This document shows positions 52,191 to 60,231 of a stretch of 64,000 nucleotides of DNA, piece by piece. The DNA comes from Hydrogenophaga sp. GTDB lineage: Bacteria > Pseudomonadota > Gammaproteobacteria > Burkholderiales > Burkholderiaceae_C. The position numbers and the translations under genes are program-made. How positions within the stretch are numbered: position 1 is the first letter of the stretch; the number at the start of each line of letters is the position of its first letter. The stretch lies in the NCBI RefSeq assembly GCF_030656115.1, contig NZ_JAUSOO010000013.1, positions 1 to 64,000 of the forward strand, in the 5' to 3' direction. The notes under the pieces were generated by a model. The model was not told the origin of the DNA and did no database searches. It saw only the letters and a program-made list of their open reading frames with translations.

Positions 52191-55100
52191 TCAGTGGGCG
52201 GTTTTTGCCCCAGCGCGGGGCGCCTGCGCACCCGTCTCGCCCGCAGCCCACCGCGTCTGCAGCCCGTTCCAGCGCTGGCGCGCCGCCGCCAGGTTGCGCT
52301 CTTTCACGTGACCAAAGCCTTTGATCTGCTCGGGCACGCGGGCGATCTCCAGCGCCAGGGCGTGGCTGTCTGCGTCCAGCGCGTCCAGCAGGTTCTCGAT
52401 GGTGCGGCGGTATTCGCCGATCAGGGCGCGCTCGGTGCGGCGCTCTTCGGTGCGGCCAAACACATCCAGCGCGGTGCCGCGCAGGCCTTTGAAGCGGGCC
52501 AGCAGCCGAAAGGCGGTGAACATGAAGGGGCCAAACGGCTGCTTCACCAGCTCACCGCGCGCATTTTTCTGGGCAATCAGCGGCGGCGCCAGGTGCACAT
52601 GGAGCTTGAAGTCGCCTTCAAACTGTTGGGCAATGCGGGCATGGAAGGCCGTGTCGCTGTGCAACCGCGCCACCTCGTACTCGTCCTTGTAGGCCATCAG
52701 CTTGAACAGGCAACGCACCACCGCCTCGGTCAGCGTGGTTTTGCCCAGCGGCTGCTCGGCCGCGCGCACGCGCTCCACAAAGCGCTGGTAGTCGGCGGCG
52801 TAGGCGGCGTTTTGGTAGCCGGAGAGAAACTCGACCCGGCGCTGAATCAATGCGTCCAGCGACTCGCGCTTCTTGAACTGGATCACCTGCTCACCGCTGG
52901 TTGGCGGCTGCCACAGCGCTTGCACCGCCTGCGGGTTGTGCGCGGCGCGGCGGCCCCATTCAAAGGCGGCCTTGTTCTTGTCCACCTGCACGGCATTGAG
53001 TTCCATGGCGCGCATCAGCGCCGTGTGGCCCAGCGGCACCCAGCCTTTTTGCCAGGCGAAACCCAGCATCAGCGGGTTGGCGTACAGGCTGTCGCCCATG
53101 AGCTGGGTGGCGGCGGTCTCCGCGTCAAACACGCCCACCGCCTCGGCACCCAGGCTGTGCAGCAAGGTGTCCACACAGGCCTGCGCCGGGTTTTGCCAGT
53201 CGGGGTTTTTCACAAAGGCTGCCGTGGGCGTGGCGCTGGCGTTCAGCGCCACATGGCTGCGCCCGGCGCGCAGGCGCTGCCAGGTTTCCTTGTGCGCCGC
53301 CACAATCGGGTCGCAGCCCAACACCAGGTCGGCTGACGCAGCGGCAACCCGGGTGGTGCGAATGCCGTCTTGCTGCGTCGCAATCAACACATGGCTCCAG
53401 GTGGCGCCGCCCTTTTGCGCCAAGCCAGCGGCGTCTTGCGTGACGATGCCCTTGCCCTCAATGTGCGCGGCCATGCCCAGCAGCTGCCCGATGGTGATGA
53501 CGCCCGTGCCGCCCACGCCAGCCACGATGATGCCCCAGGCCTCGGCGCCCAGCACCGGCAAGGTGGGTTCGGGCAGCGCGCCCCCGGTCCAGGTCTGGCT
53601 GGCGGCTTTTTTGTCTTTCTTGCGCAGCTGGCCGCCCTCCACCGTGACGAAGCTCGGGCAAAAGCCCTTGACGCACGAATAATCTTTGTTGCAGCTGCTC
53701 TGGTTGATGGTGCGCTTGCGGCCAAACTCGGTTTCCAGCGGCTCCACGCTCAGGCAGTTGCTCTGCACGCCACAGTCGCCGCAGCCCTCGCACACCAGCT
53801 CGTTGATCACCACGCGCTTGGCCGGGTCCACCAGCGTGCCGCGCTTGCGGCGGCGGCGCTTTTCGGTGGCGCAGGTCTGGTCGTAAATGATGACGGTGCT
53901 GCCCTTGATTTCACGGAACGCGCGCTGCACCGCGTCCAGCGTGTCGCGGTGCTCAATGGCAATGCCTTCGGGCAGGCCCTTCACGCCCGCGTATTTCTCC
54001 GGTTCGTCGGTCACGATGGTGATTTGGACCGCGCCCTCGGCCCGCATGCTCTGCGCAATCTGCACCACGCTGTGGCCCTCGGGCCGCTCGCCCACCTGCT
54101 GGCCGCCGGTCATGGCCACCGCGTCGTTGTACAAAATCTTGTAGGTGATGTTCACGCCCGCCGCAATGCTCTGGCGGATGGCCAGGATGCCGCTGTGGAA
54201 ATAGGTACCGTCACCCAGGTTGGCGAACATGTGCTGGTCGTTGCTGAACGGCTGCTGGCCCACCCACGGCACGCCTTCACCGCCCATCTGCGTGAAACCG
54301 ACCGTGGCGCGGTCCATCCAGATCGTCATGAAATGGCAACCAATACCGGCCATGGCGCGCGAACCCTCGGGCACCCGGGTGCTGGTGTTATGCGGGCAGC
54401 CCGAGCAAAACCAGGGCTGGCGCTCGGCGCCTTGCACACCCTGGGTCAGCAGCGTCTGCATCGACTGCTCCTGCGCCGTGAGGATGGCGAGCTGCGCGTC
54501 GATACGCGCCTGCACGTCTTCGGGCAGGCCCATCTTGCGCAGGCGCTTGGCCACCGCACGGGCGATGATGCTGGGCGTCAGGTCGGCATTGGCGCGCAGC
54601 AGCGTGTGCGCGCTCGGGTTGGGCATGCTCCATTCGCCACCGGTGAAGTCGCCTTCGACCTCGTCGAACTTGCCCAGCACGTTGGGCCGCACGTCGCCGC
54701 GCCAGTTGTACAGCTCTTCCTTCAGCTGGTATTCAATGACCTGGCGCTTCTCTTCCACCACCAGAATCTCGCGCAGCCCGGTGGCGAATTCGCGCGTGGT
54801 CTGCGCTTCCAGCGGCCATACCACGTTCACCTTGTGCAGGCGCAGGCCGATGCGGCGGCAGGTGTCGTCGTCCAGCCCCAGGTCGAGCAGCGCCTGGCGG
54901 GTGTCGTTGAAGGCCTTGCCGCTGGCGATGATGCCAAAGCGGTCGTTCGGGCCGGCCACCACGTTGTGGTTGAGCTTGTTGGCGCGGATGTAGGCCAGCG
55001 CGGCGTACCACTTGAAATCAAAGAGACGCGCTTCCTGCTCCAGTGCCGCGTCGGGCCAGCGGATGTGCACGCCACCGGGCGGCATGTCAAATTCGGGAAT

Positions 55101-55802
55101 CACGATGTTGACCCGCTCCGGGTCGATCATGGCCGTGGCGCTGCTTTCCACGATCTCCTGAATCGTCTTCATGCCCGCCCACACGCCGCTGAAACGGCTC
55201 ATGGCGATGGCGTGCACGCCCAGGTCCAGAATGTCCTGCACCGTGGACGGAAAGAACACCGGCAGGCCGCAGGCCTTGAAGTTGTGGTCGCTCTGGTGCG
55301 CGGCGGTGCTGCTCTTGGCCACGTGGTCGTCGCCAGCCACCGCAATCACCCCGCCCCAGGGCGTGGTGCCCGCCATGTTGGCGTGTTTGAACACATCGCT
55401 GCAGCGGTCCACGCCCGGGCCCTTGCCGTACCAGATGCCGAACACGCCATCAAACTTGTTGCTGCCGTGCGGGGCAAAGCCCAGCTGCTGCGTGCCCCAG
55501 AGCGCGGTGGCCGCCAGCTCTTCGTTCACGCCCGGCTGAAACACGATGTTCTGCGCCTTCAGGTAGGGCGCGGCCTTCTGCAAGGCCTGGTCGTAACCCC
55601 CCAGTGGCGAACCCCGGTAACCGCTGATGAAACCCGCCGTGTTTTTGCCCTGTAGCGCGTCGCGCTGGCGCTGCAGCATGGGCAGCTTCACCAGCGCCTG
55701 CACGCCGCTCATGAAGGCGCGGCCGTGGTCGAGGGAATATTTGTCGTCCAGCGTCACGGTTTCAAGTGCGCGGCGGATGTGTTCGGGCAGTGGGGCATTC
55801 AT
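52191..55802 (-). CDS. Indolepyruvate ferredoxin oxidoreductase, fused alpha-beta type
   Basis: A 1203-residue cytoplasmic enzyme that oxidatively decarboxylates aryl 2-oxo acids to acyl-CoA. N-terminal pyruvate-oxidoreductase domain (GKNTAGFISGYRGSPLGGYD, shortened), TPP-binding domain (GIGCHFMTIWMDRATVGFTQMGGEG, shortened), a ferredoxin-like cysteine cluster CEGCGDCGVQSNC and a second Cys region YSCVKGFCPSF, then the gamma-type domain (AGVGGTGVITIGQLLGMAA). This long single-chain form is typical of aerobic proteobacteria and serves aromatic amino acid breakdown. ATG 55802 has GGAG upstream; 55853 is an unneeded extension. No neighbouring pathway genes were seen. Confidence 0.92.
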   Translation of the reverse strand: MNAPLPEHIRRALETVTLDDKYSLDHGRAFMSGVQALVKLPMLQRQRDALQGKNTAGFISGYRGSPLGGYDQALQKAAPYLKAQNIVFQPGVNEELAATALWGTQQLGFAPHGSNKFDGVFGIWYGKGPGVDRCSDVFKHANMAGTTPWGGVIAVAGDDHVAKSSTAAHQSDHNFKACGLPVFFPSTVQDILDLGVHAIAMSRFSGVWAGMKTIQEIVESSATAMIDPERVNIVIPEFDMPPGGVHIRWPDAALEQEARLFDFKWYAALAYIRANKLNHNVVAGPNDRFGIIASGKAFNDTRQALLDLGLDDDTCRRIGLRLHKVNVVWPLEAQTTREFATGLREILVVEEKRQVIEYQLKEELYNWRGDVRPNVLGKFDEVEGDFTGGEWSMPNPSAHTLLRANADLTPSIIARAVAKRLRKMGLPEDVQARIDAQLAILTAQEQSMQTLLTQGVQGAERQPWFCSGCPHNTSTRVPEGSRAMAGIGCHFMTIWMDRATVGFTQMGGEGVPWVGQQPFSNDQHMFANLGDGTYFHSGILAIRQSIAAGVNITYKILYNDAVAMTGGQQVGERPEGHSVVQIAQSMRAEGAVQITIVTDEPEKYAGVKGLPEGIAIEHRDTLDAVQRAFREIKGSTVIIYDQTCATEKRRRRKRGTLVDPAKRVVINELVCEGCGDCGVQSNCLSVEPLETEFGRKRTINQSSCNKDYSCVKGFCPSFVTVEGGQLRKKDKKAASQTWTGGALPEPTLPVLGAEAWGIIVAGVGGTGVITIGQLLGMAAHIEGKGIVTQDAAGLAQKGGATWSHVLIATQQDGIRTTRVAAASADLVLGCDPIVAAHKETWQRLRAGRSHVALNASATPTAAFVKNPDWQNPAQACVDTLLHSLGAEAVGVFDAETAATQLMGDSLYANPLMLGFAWQKGWVPLGHTALMRAMELNAVQVDKNKAAFEWGRRAAHNPQAVQALWQPPTSGEQVIQFKKRESLDALIQRRVEFLSGYQNAAYAADYQRFVERVRAAEQPLGKTTLTEAVVRCLFKLMAYKDEYEVARLHSDTAFHARIAQQFEGDFKLHVHLAPPLIAQKNARGELVKQPFGPFMFTAFRLLARFKGLRGTALDVFGRTEERRTERALIGEYRRTIENLLDALDADSHALALEIARVPEQIKGFGHVKERNLAAARQRWNGLQTRWAAGETGAQAPRAGAKTAH

Positions 55803-55968
55803 CTTGTTGTCTCCTGCAAGGGTGGGGCCCGCCTTGTGGGCGGTGGTAGGCACCGCAAACCAGCCGATGGGCCAGTTTCAGTGTGTCGCACAGTGTATGA
55901 CCCGGGCACCGACATGTGTTTGCGTTTCATGCCCCAAAACAGGGTCCAGAAGAAACATTCTTGCTGAA

Positions 55969-57231
55969 TCAGCCGCGCAATCGCGGGTGGTGTGTCAAAA
56001 CCGCCTGGTGCACACGTTCAATAGCAACCCGTGGCAAGGGCAGCAAGCGTGCCTGTTGCACAACCTCATCGGGTGTGACCCGCGCCAGCACATCATCCAA
56101 CGCCCGCTCGGCCACACTGGCAGGCAAACCTGCCGCCTGAGCCACGGCAAGCACATGCTTGCGTCCTGGCGCCCGGCCTTCTCCCTTCCAGTCCATGAAA
56201 TGCTCGCCCTGATAACCCGGACACCACGTCAAGTCGTAAGGCGGCGCCAACCGCCAGCGTCCATCCACCTCCTGCAAAAACGACAGGTTTTTGGCATGGT
56301 CATCCCGGTTGTTCATCAACACATTGAACACCCCGATCTGTAACGCCTTGACTACCTCGCGGTGGTCGCGGGTGAGGATGCGTGTGGCACGCAAAAAGTC
56401 TTCATAGCTCACCGACGGCACCTGAAAATTGGCATGAAGCAAACCTGCCAACGTGTGCACATGCACCCGCTGCGTACCCCTGCGGTCAAATCGGCGCGTG
56501 CCAAAAGCCCAACGACCGCCAGGCAATTCAAACAACTTCGTTTCGCACATGTTCAGTCCGGCCATACGCGCCAGCCGGGCATACCACTCCTCTACAACGC
56601 AACTTTCAGGTGCATCGTCAGCACCTGCAAACTTCACCAGCCAGGCCTCTTCTTCAGGCAAGTGTTTTGCGCGCGTGTACATCGAAGGTGCACCAACACC
56701 CTGCTGAGACGGCATCAGATACATCAGCGCTTTCGGTCGCGCACCGCCAGGCGATCCACCGGCACGGGCCAATTCCGCCAGCACGGTGTAACCCTCATCA
56801 CACTCCAGCGCCTGCACCTCATGTGCCAGCTCGTGCAAAGCCAAACTCTGGGTCGAATGGAGGTCGGCCTTAGAAGGCTCGTAGGTCAAAGCGCCCATGG
56901 TGTTCTCACCCAGGGCAGCCAGCCAGTCCAGGGCCGAAAACCCGCCAGGGTTCAAGCCTCTGGCCATGGCACGCCGATGCAACAGTCGAAACCCCCAGCC
57001 GTCAGGCAGTGAGTCGTACACCAAACCTGGCACCCCGTGCAAAGCCTTGTAGCTTCCTGGCTGGTCAGGGTAAGCCGCTTGGCGCAAAGGCAGGCGCAGC
57101 GGTGACAGCTGCACACCTCGCTCCAGCGCAGCTGCAGCGTACTCAAACAGAATCTCCGAGCCGTTGTCCGCGAGCGTTCCAACCTGCCAGCGATGCCCAA
57201 ACCCACAATAAAAAACACCCAGCTCTTTCAC
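55969..57231 (-). CDS. hipA: HipA-family toxin kinase
   Basis: A 420-residue Ser/Thr kinase of the HipA type, which in characterised cases phosphorylates an aminoacyl-tRNA synthetase and slows growth. The glycine-rich loop GGSPGG (158-163, the serine corresponding to the inhibitory autophosphorylation site), the catalytic block NNRDDHAKN (307-315) and the metal-binding segment PYDLT (331-335) are all intact. It overlaps the HTH antitoxin gene by 4 bp. Both genes look complete, so the module is probably active. Confidence 0.9.
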   Translation of the reverse strand: MKELGVFYCGFGHRWQVGTLADNGSEILFEYAAAALERGVQLSPLRLPLRQAAYPDQPGSYKALHGVPGLVYDSLPDGWGFRLLHRRAMARGLNPGGFSALDWLAALGENTMGALTYEPSKADLHSTQSLALHELAHEVQALECDEGYTVLAELARAGGSPGGARPKALMYLMPSQQGVGAPSMYTRAKHLPEEEAWLVKFAGADDAPESCVVEEWYARLARMAGLNMCETKLFELPGGRWAFGTRRFDRRGTQRVHVHTLAGLLHANFQVPSVSYEDFLRATRILTRDHREVVKALQIGVFNVLMNNRDDHAKNLSFLQEVDGRWRLAPPYDLTWCPGYQGEHFMDWKGEGRAPGRKHVLAVAQAAGLPASVAERALDDVLARVTPDEVVQQARLLPLPRVAIERVHQAVLTHHPRLRG

Positions 57232-57563
57232 GGCGCGCCCTCTGGCAACGTCGGCCCACGCCGGCGACCCGCCCGCATGCGGGGTGCCGCTTGCGCTTGC
57301 GCCCGCATGGCCTTGATCGAACGCGGCTGCAGCGCCAGCACCTCTTGCAAATCTGGCAAGGCGTTCAACACTTCCAGCACGCGAACAAACGTCGCCAAGG
57401 TGCTAAAGCCTGTTTGCTCCAAACGGCGCAAGGTGCGGTCAGCCACACCGGCACGGGCTGCCAACTCTTCGGCCGAGAGGTTCAACGCCAAACGACGCGC
57501 CCGCACCCTGCGGCCCAGTTCAGCACACACCTCTTCGGGCAGAGCCAGCGAGAAATCAGGCAT
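57228..57563 (-). CDS. hipB: HipB-like HTH antitoxin
   Basis: A 111-residue DNA-binding protein. The helix-turn-helix is RRLALNLSAEELAARAGVADRTLRRLE (residues 24-49, shortened on either side), followed by a helical tail and a basic C-terminus with MRAGRRRGPTLPEG. It neutralises HipA and represses the operon. ATG 57563 (MPDFSLALPEEV) is the start that fits the family; the long upstream extension is spurious. The ribosome site is weak. Confidence 0.85.
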   Translation of the reverse strand: MPDFSLALPEEVCAELGRRVRARRLALNLSAEELAARAGVADRTLRRLEQTGFSTLATFVRVLEVLNALPDLQEVLALQPRSIKAMRAQAQAAPRMRAGRRRGPTLPEGAP

Positions 57564-57570
57564 TTTTTGA

Positions 57571-57600
57571 CCGGTTAACCCTACATGAACCCTATTATCG
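57571..57600. promoter_or_regulatory. Candidate autoregulatory operator upstream of hipB
   Basis: On the minus strand two TAGGGTT units are separated by CATG (11-bp period), followed by the palindrome GGTTAACC. They lie 10-35 bp before the hipB start, where HipB-type repressors bind. Confidence 0.45.
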
Positions 57601-57705
57601 GTAATTTTCTGCCGTTTGTTGAGCAAATGGCTCTTCACAACAGATTTCATTTTGAAACCGTGTGCAGAGTGAAGTGAACACAGGCTTGATGCGCTTGGCC
57701 ACGCC

Positions 57706-57823
57706 AGCCCCCATCCCAGCCTTCCCCCAGAGGGGGAAGGGGCAAGACATCCCCCGCTGCAAGGCGCCTGGGCACGCCGTGTCTGACTCCCTCCCCCTCT
57801 GGGGGAGGGTTGGGGTGGGGGCT
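57706..57823. repeat. Large imperfect palindromic element
   Basis: Left arm 57706-57740 and right arm 57789-57823 are near-identical inverted copies of 35 bases (AGCCCCCAtCCCAgCCtTCC... in the left arm), each with its own inner CCCCCAGAGGGGG hairpin. The 48-bp spacer has no gene. It looks like a dispersed palindromic element; the wider gap 57564-58151 otherwise contains only weak ORFs. Confidence 0.7.
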
Positions 57824-57894
57824 CTCCCGAACTTTTCAAAATGAGAATCACTGGACTCATCAATTCAAACATGACACGGGCATGGCGCTGAAAG

Positions 57895-58026
57895 ATGCAT
57901 GAACATATGATTGACCCAAACCTCTTCCTCGATGCTGTTCTGACGGCTGACGAAGCGTGCAACATGTTGTATGACACGGTAGCGCGCGTGCAAACATGGG
58001 CAGACTCCAACGGTTTGGTCGTATAG
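57895..58026 (+). CDS. Possible 43-residue ORF in the gap between hipB and lrp
   Basis: An ORF beginning MHEHMIDPNLFLDAVLT and ending WADSNGLVV, with an amphipathic helical look but a weak ribosome site and no recognised relatives. It could be a real small gene, a gene fragment or chance. An overlapping minus-strand ORF (57865-58116) looks less like protein. Confidence 0.25.
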   Translation: MHEHMIDPNLFLDAVLTADEACNMLYDTVARVQTWADSNGLVV

Positions 58027-58151
58027 GCTGTAACAAGTCCGATCGCTCCATTGACTGGCTGGAACTGGTCCCACAGCCACCCCGCTCTTGTCCTGCTTTT
58101 GCAACACGCTGAACAAAGGCGCGGCATCTGCTATTCAAAAATCACCCCACC

Positions 58152-58628
58152 ATGCAAGCCCTCGACAAGTTCGACATCGCCATCTTGAACGAGCTGCAAA
58201 ACAATGGCCGCTTGACCAACGCTGAGTTGGCCAGCCGTGTGGGCTTGTCGGCGGCGCCTTGTTGGCGGCGTGTGCGTGCGTTGGAAGAGGCGGGGTTCAT
58301 TACCGGCTACCGGGCCGAACTTTGCCGGGAAAAAATGGGCCTGGGTGTGCTGGCCTTTGTGCGGCTGGACGCCGAGCGCAACCGGGGCGACGTGCTGCGC
58401 CAAATGGAAACCGCCATCCAGAAAATCCCTGAAATCGTGTCGTGCCACTACATCAGCGGTTCCGGCACCTTTGAGCTGCAAGTGGTCTGCCCCGACCTCG
58501 TGGAATTCAGCCGCTTCGCGCGCGAAGTGCTCATCAACCTGCCCAACGTGAAAGACCTGCACACCAGCTTTTCGCTGGGCCAAGTCAAAGCCGCCAGCGC
58601 CCTGCCGCTGGGGCACCTCCTGAGATAA
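58152..58628 (+). CDS. Lrp/AsnC-family transcriptional regulator
   Basis: A 158-residue regulator. The N-terminal HTH is LDKFDIAILNELQNNGRL (shortened) with TNAELASRVGLSAAPCWRRVRALEE, and the RAM ligand-binding domain follows (LGVLAFVRLDAERN, CHYISGSGTFELQVVCPD, DLHTSFSLGQVK). These proteins sense amino acids. No obvious target gene is adjacent. A 16-bp perfect palindrome (CTGGAGCGCGCTCCAG, 58634-58649) follows its stop and may end transcription; the gap to galU (58629-59042) shows no other gene. Confidence 0.93.
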   Translation: MQALDKFDIAILNELQNNGRLTNAELASRVGLSAAPCWRRVRALEEAGFITGYRAELCREKMGLGVLAFVRLDAERNRGDVLRQMETAIQKIPEIVSCHYISGSGTFELQVVCPDLVEFSRFAREVLINLPNVKDLHTSFSLGQVKAASALPLGHLLR

Positions 58629-58633
58629 GGCCG

Positions 58634-58649
58634 CTGGAGCGCGCTCCAG
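58634..58649 (+). terminator. Perfect 16-bp palindrome after the Lrp-type gene
   Basis: CTGGAGCGCGCTCCAG is fully self-complementary and lies 6 bp after the stop codon. There is no T-run, so terminator function is uncertain. Confidence 0.35.
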
Positions 58650-59042
58650 GCACTCAAGCGCAGCTGGGGGGGGTGGTTGGAAAAGTTATTCACAACCACA
58701 GGCTCAGAACCCGCATCCCGCCATGCAACAAAGGTGTGGCGGCTCACAGGCCCATTTCCCTATCACGCACAGCGCGTGTCCCGAATTTTTAGAGGGTCAG
58801 CGCTTGCGGTTATGGATGCTGGTGTGCTTGATTTGGCAATACCGTCATCTTTTTCACAACGGATCGTATCTCGGGCATGTATCCTTTTGCCCAGGCTACC
58901 GGAGCGCAGCCTCTCGGCTCTCGTCACCCAAAAGTAAACAAATTGTCAAAAACCTCCGTTAACATCAGTGATTGCGCGTGCCGGGGCACTCTGCACATGG
59001 CGCGAATGTTGCTTACACAACACCCATTCAGAGAGGTTCGTC

Positions 59043-59936
59043 ATGATTAAAAAAGCAGTCTTCCCCGTCGGCGGTCTCGGTACCCGCTTCTTGCCCGCCA
59101 CCAAAGCCATTCCCAAAGAAATGCTGCCTGTGGTGGACCGGCCACTCATCCAGTATGCGGTTGACGAAGCCTATGCCGCCGGTATTCGCCAAATGATCTT
59201 CATCACCGGGCGCCACAAGCGCGCCATTGGTGACCATTACGACGCCGCCTTCGAACTCGAATACGAGCTGGAGCGCGGCAGCAAAAAAGAGCTGCTCGAT
59301 CTGGTGCACGCCATCAAACCCGACGACATGGACTGTGTGTTCATCCGCCAGGCGCGCCCGCTGGGTTTGGGGCATGCGGTTTTGTGCTCTGAAAGCGTGG
59401 TGGGTAACGAGCCGTTTGCCGTGCTGCTGGCCGACGACCTGATGGTGGGCCCGGCGGGCGGCCCTTCGGTGCTGCAGCAAATGGTGCGCGCCTACGAACA
59501 GAACCCCGGCACCGTACTGGCGGTGCAAGACGTGCCCCGCGAAGACACCCGCCGCTACGGCGTGGTAGACGTGCACGGCGTGAACGACACCATGGCCGAG
59601 GTGTTTGGCATGGTTGAAAAACCCGTGCCTGCGGTCGCACCGTCCACACTGGCCGTGGCCGGCCGCTACATTCTGTCGCCCAGCGTGTTCGAAACCATCC
59701 GCCGCCAAGACCGCGGCGCAGGCGGAGAGATCCAGCTCACCGACGGCATTGCCGCCCTGATCGGTACCGAAAAGGTCTACGCCTACCGCTACGAAGGCAA
59801 GCGCTACGACTGCGGCAACAAAGCCGGCTTTTTGGAAGCCACCATCGACCTGGCCCTGGCCGACCCCTCTCTGCGCAACGTGGTGTTGGCCCACATCCAA
59901 AACATCGCAGCCAACACACCTCCCGCCGGCCATTGA
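59043..59936 (+). CDS. galU: UTP-glucose-1-phosphate uridylyltransferase
   Basis: A 297-residue cytoplasmic enzyme that makes UDP-glucose. Motifs: [57 protein letters not shown] and [19 protein letters not shown] (all within the family pattern). ATG 59043 follows GAGAGG. UDP-glucose feeds the sugar transferase and the dehydrogenase encoded downstream, making this the start of an exopolysaccharide or capsule locus. Confidence 0.96.
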   Translation: MIKKAVFPVGGLGTRFLPATKAIPKEMLPVVDRPLIQYAVDEAYAAGIRQMIFITGRHKRAIGDHYDAAFELEYELERGSKKELLDLVHAIKPDDMDCVFIRQARPLGLGHAVLCSESVVGNEPFAVLLADDLMVGPAGGPSVLQQMVRAYEQNPGTVLAVQDVPREDTRRYGVVDVHGVNDTMAEVFGMVEKPVPAVAPSTLAVAGRYILSPSVFETIRRQDRGAGGEIQLTDGIAALIGTEKVYAYRYEGKRYDCGNKAGFLEATIDLALADPSLRNVVLAHIQNIAANTPPAGH

Positions 59937-60005
59937 CCCGGCTCTTGGGTGTGTCAACGTATGAACACCCCAACCCCCTTGGGCGTTCTTTCGCCTGCAG
60001 CGTTA

Positions 60006-60024
60006 ATGGCGCTTTCAGCGCCAT
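60006..60024 (+). terminator. Hairpin after galU
   Basis: ATGGCGCT (60006-60013) and AGCGCCAT (60017-60024) pair perfectly around TTC, 70 bp after the galU stop. No T-run. The gap 59937-60231 has no gene. Confidence 0.4.
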
Positions 60025-60203
60025 CCCCGTCTCCATCTCACCACCCCTCATTTGGGGGATGGTGGGTCCACAGTGGAAACAAAATGCACTAACATCATCA
60101 GCGAAAACCCTAAGAACCCGTCGGACTTGCAAGAGGCTCACAGGTTTTTGGTTCCTTGTTTTCACCTCATCCCGGCTTCACCTGGCACATCGATTGCTAA
60201 TGT

Positions 60204-60231
60204 CGGGCTGTTCTTTTTAAAAAAGCCCGTC
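60204..60231. promoter_or_regulatory. CGGGCT/AGCCCG inverted repeat just before the sugar transferase start
   Basis: CGGGCT and AGCCCG flank an AT-rich centre (TTCTTTTTAAAAA), ending right at the chosen ATG (60232). It may be a terminator for upstream RNA or a hairpin controlling translation; no clear ribosome site is visible. Confidence 0.4.

Noticed and set aside
53370..55655. 761-residue plus-strand ORF
   Set aside because: Antisense shadow of the indolepyruvate oxidoreductase gene; no motif or signal of its own.
57865..58116. Minus-strand 83-residue ORF in the hipB-lrp gap
   Set aside because: No recognisable domain, no ribosome site, and it overlaps a competing ORF; left as unassigned.
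58629..59042. Possible RNA gene or small ORF between lrp and galU
   Set aside because: No tRNA-like fold, conserved ORF or clear terminator-promoter pair was visible beyond one palindrome.
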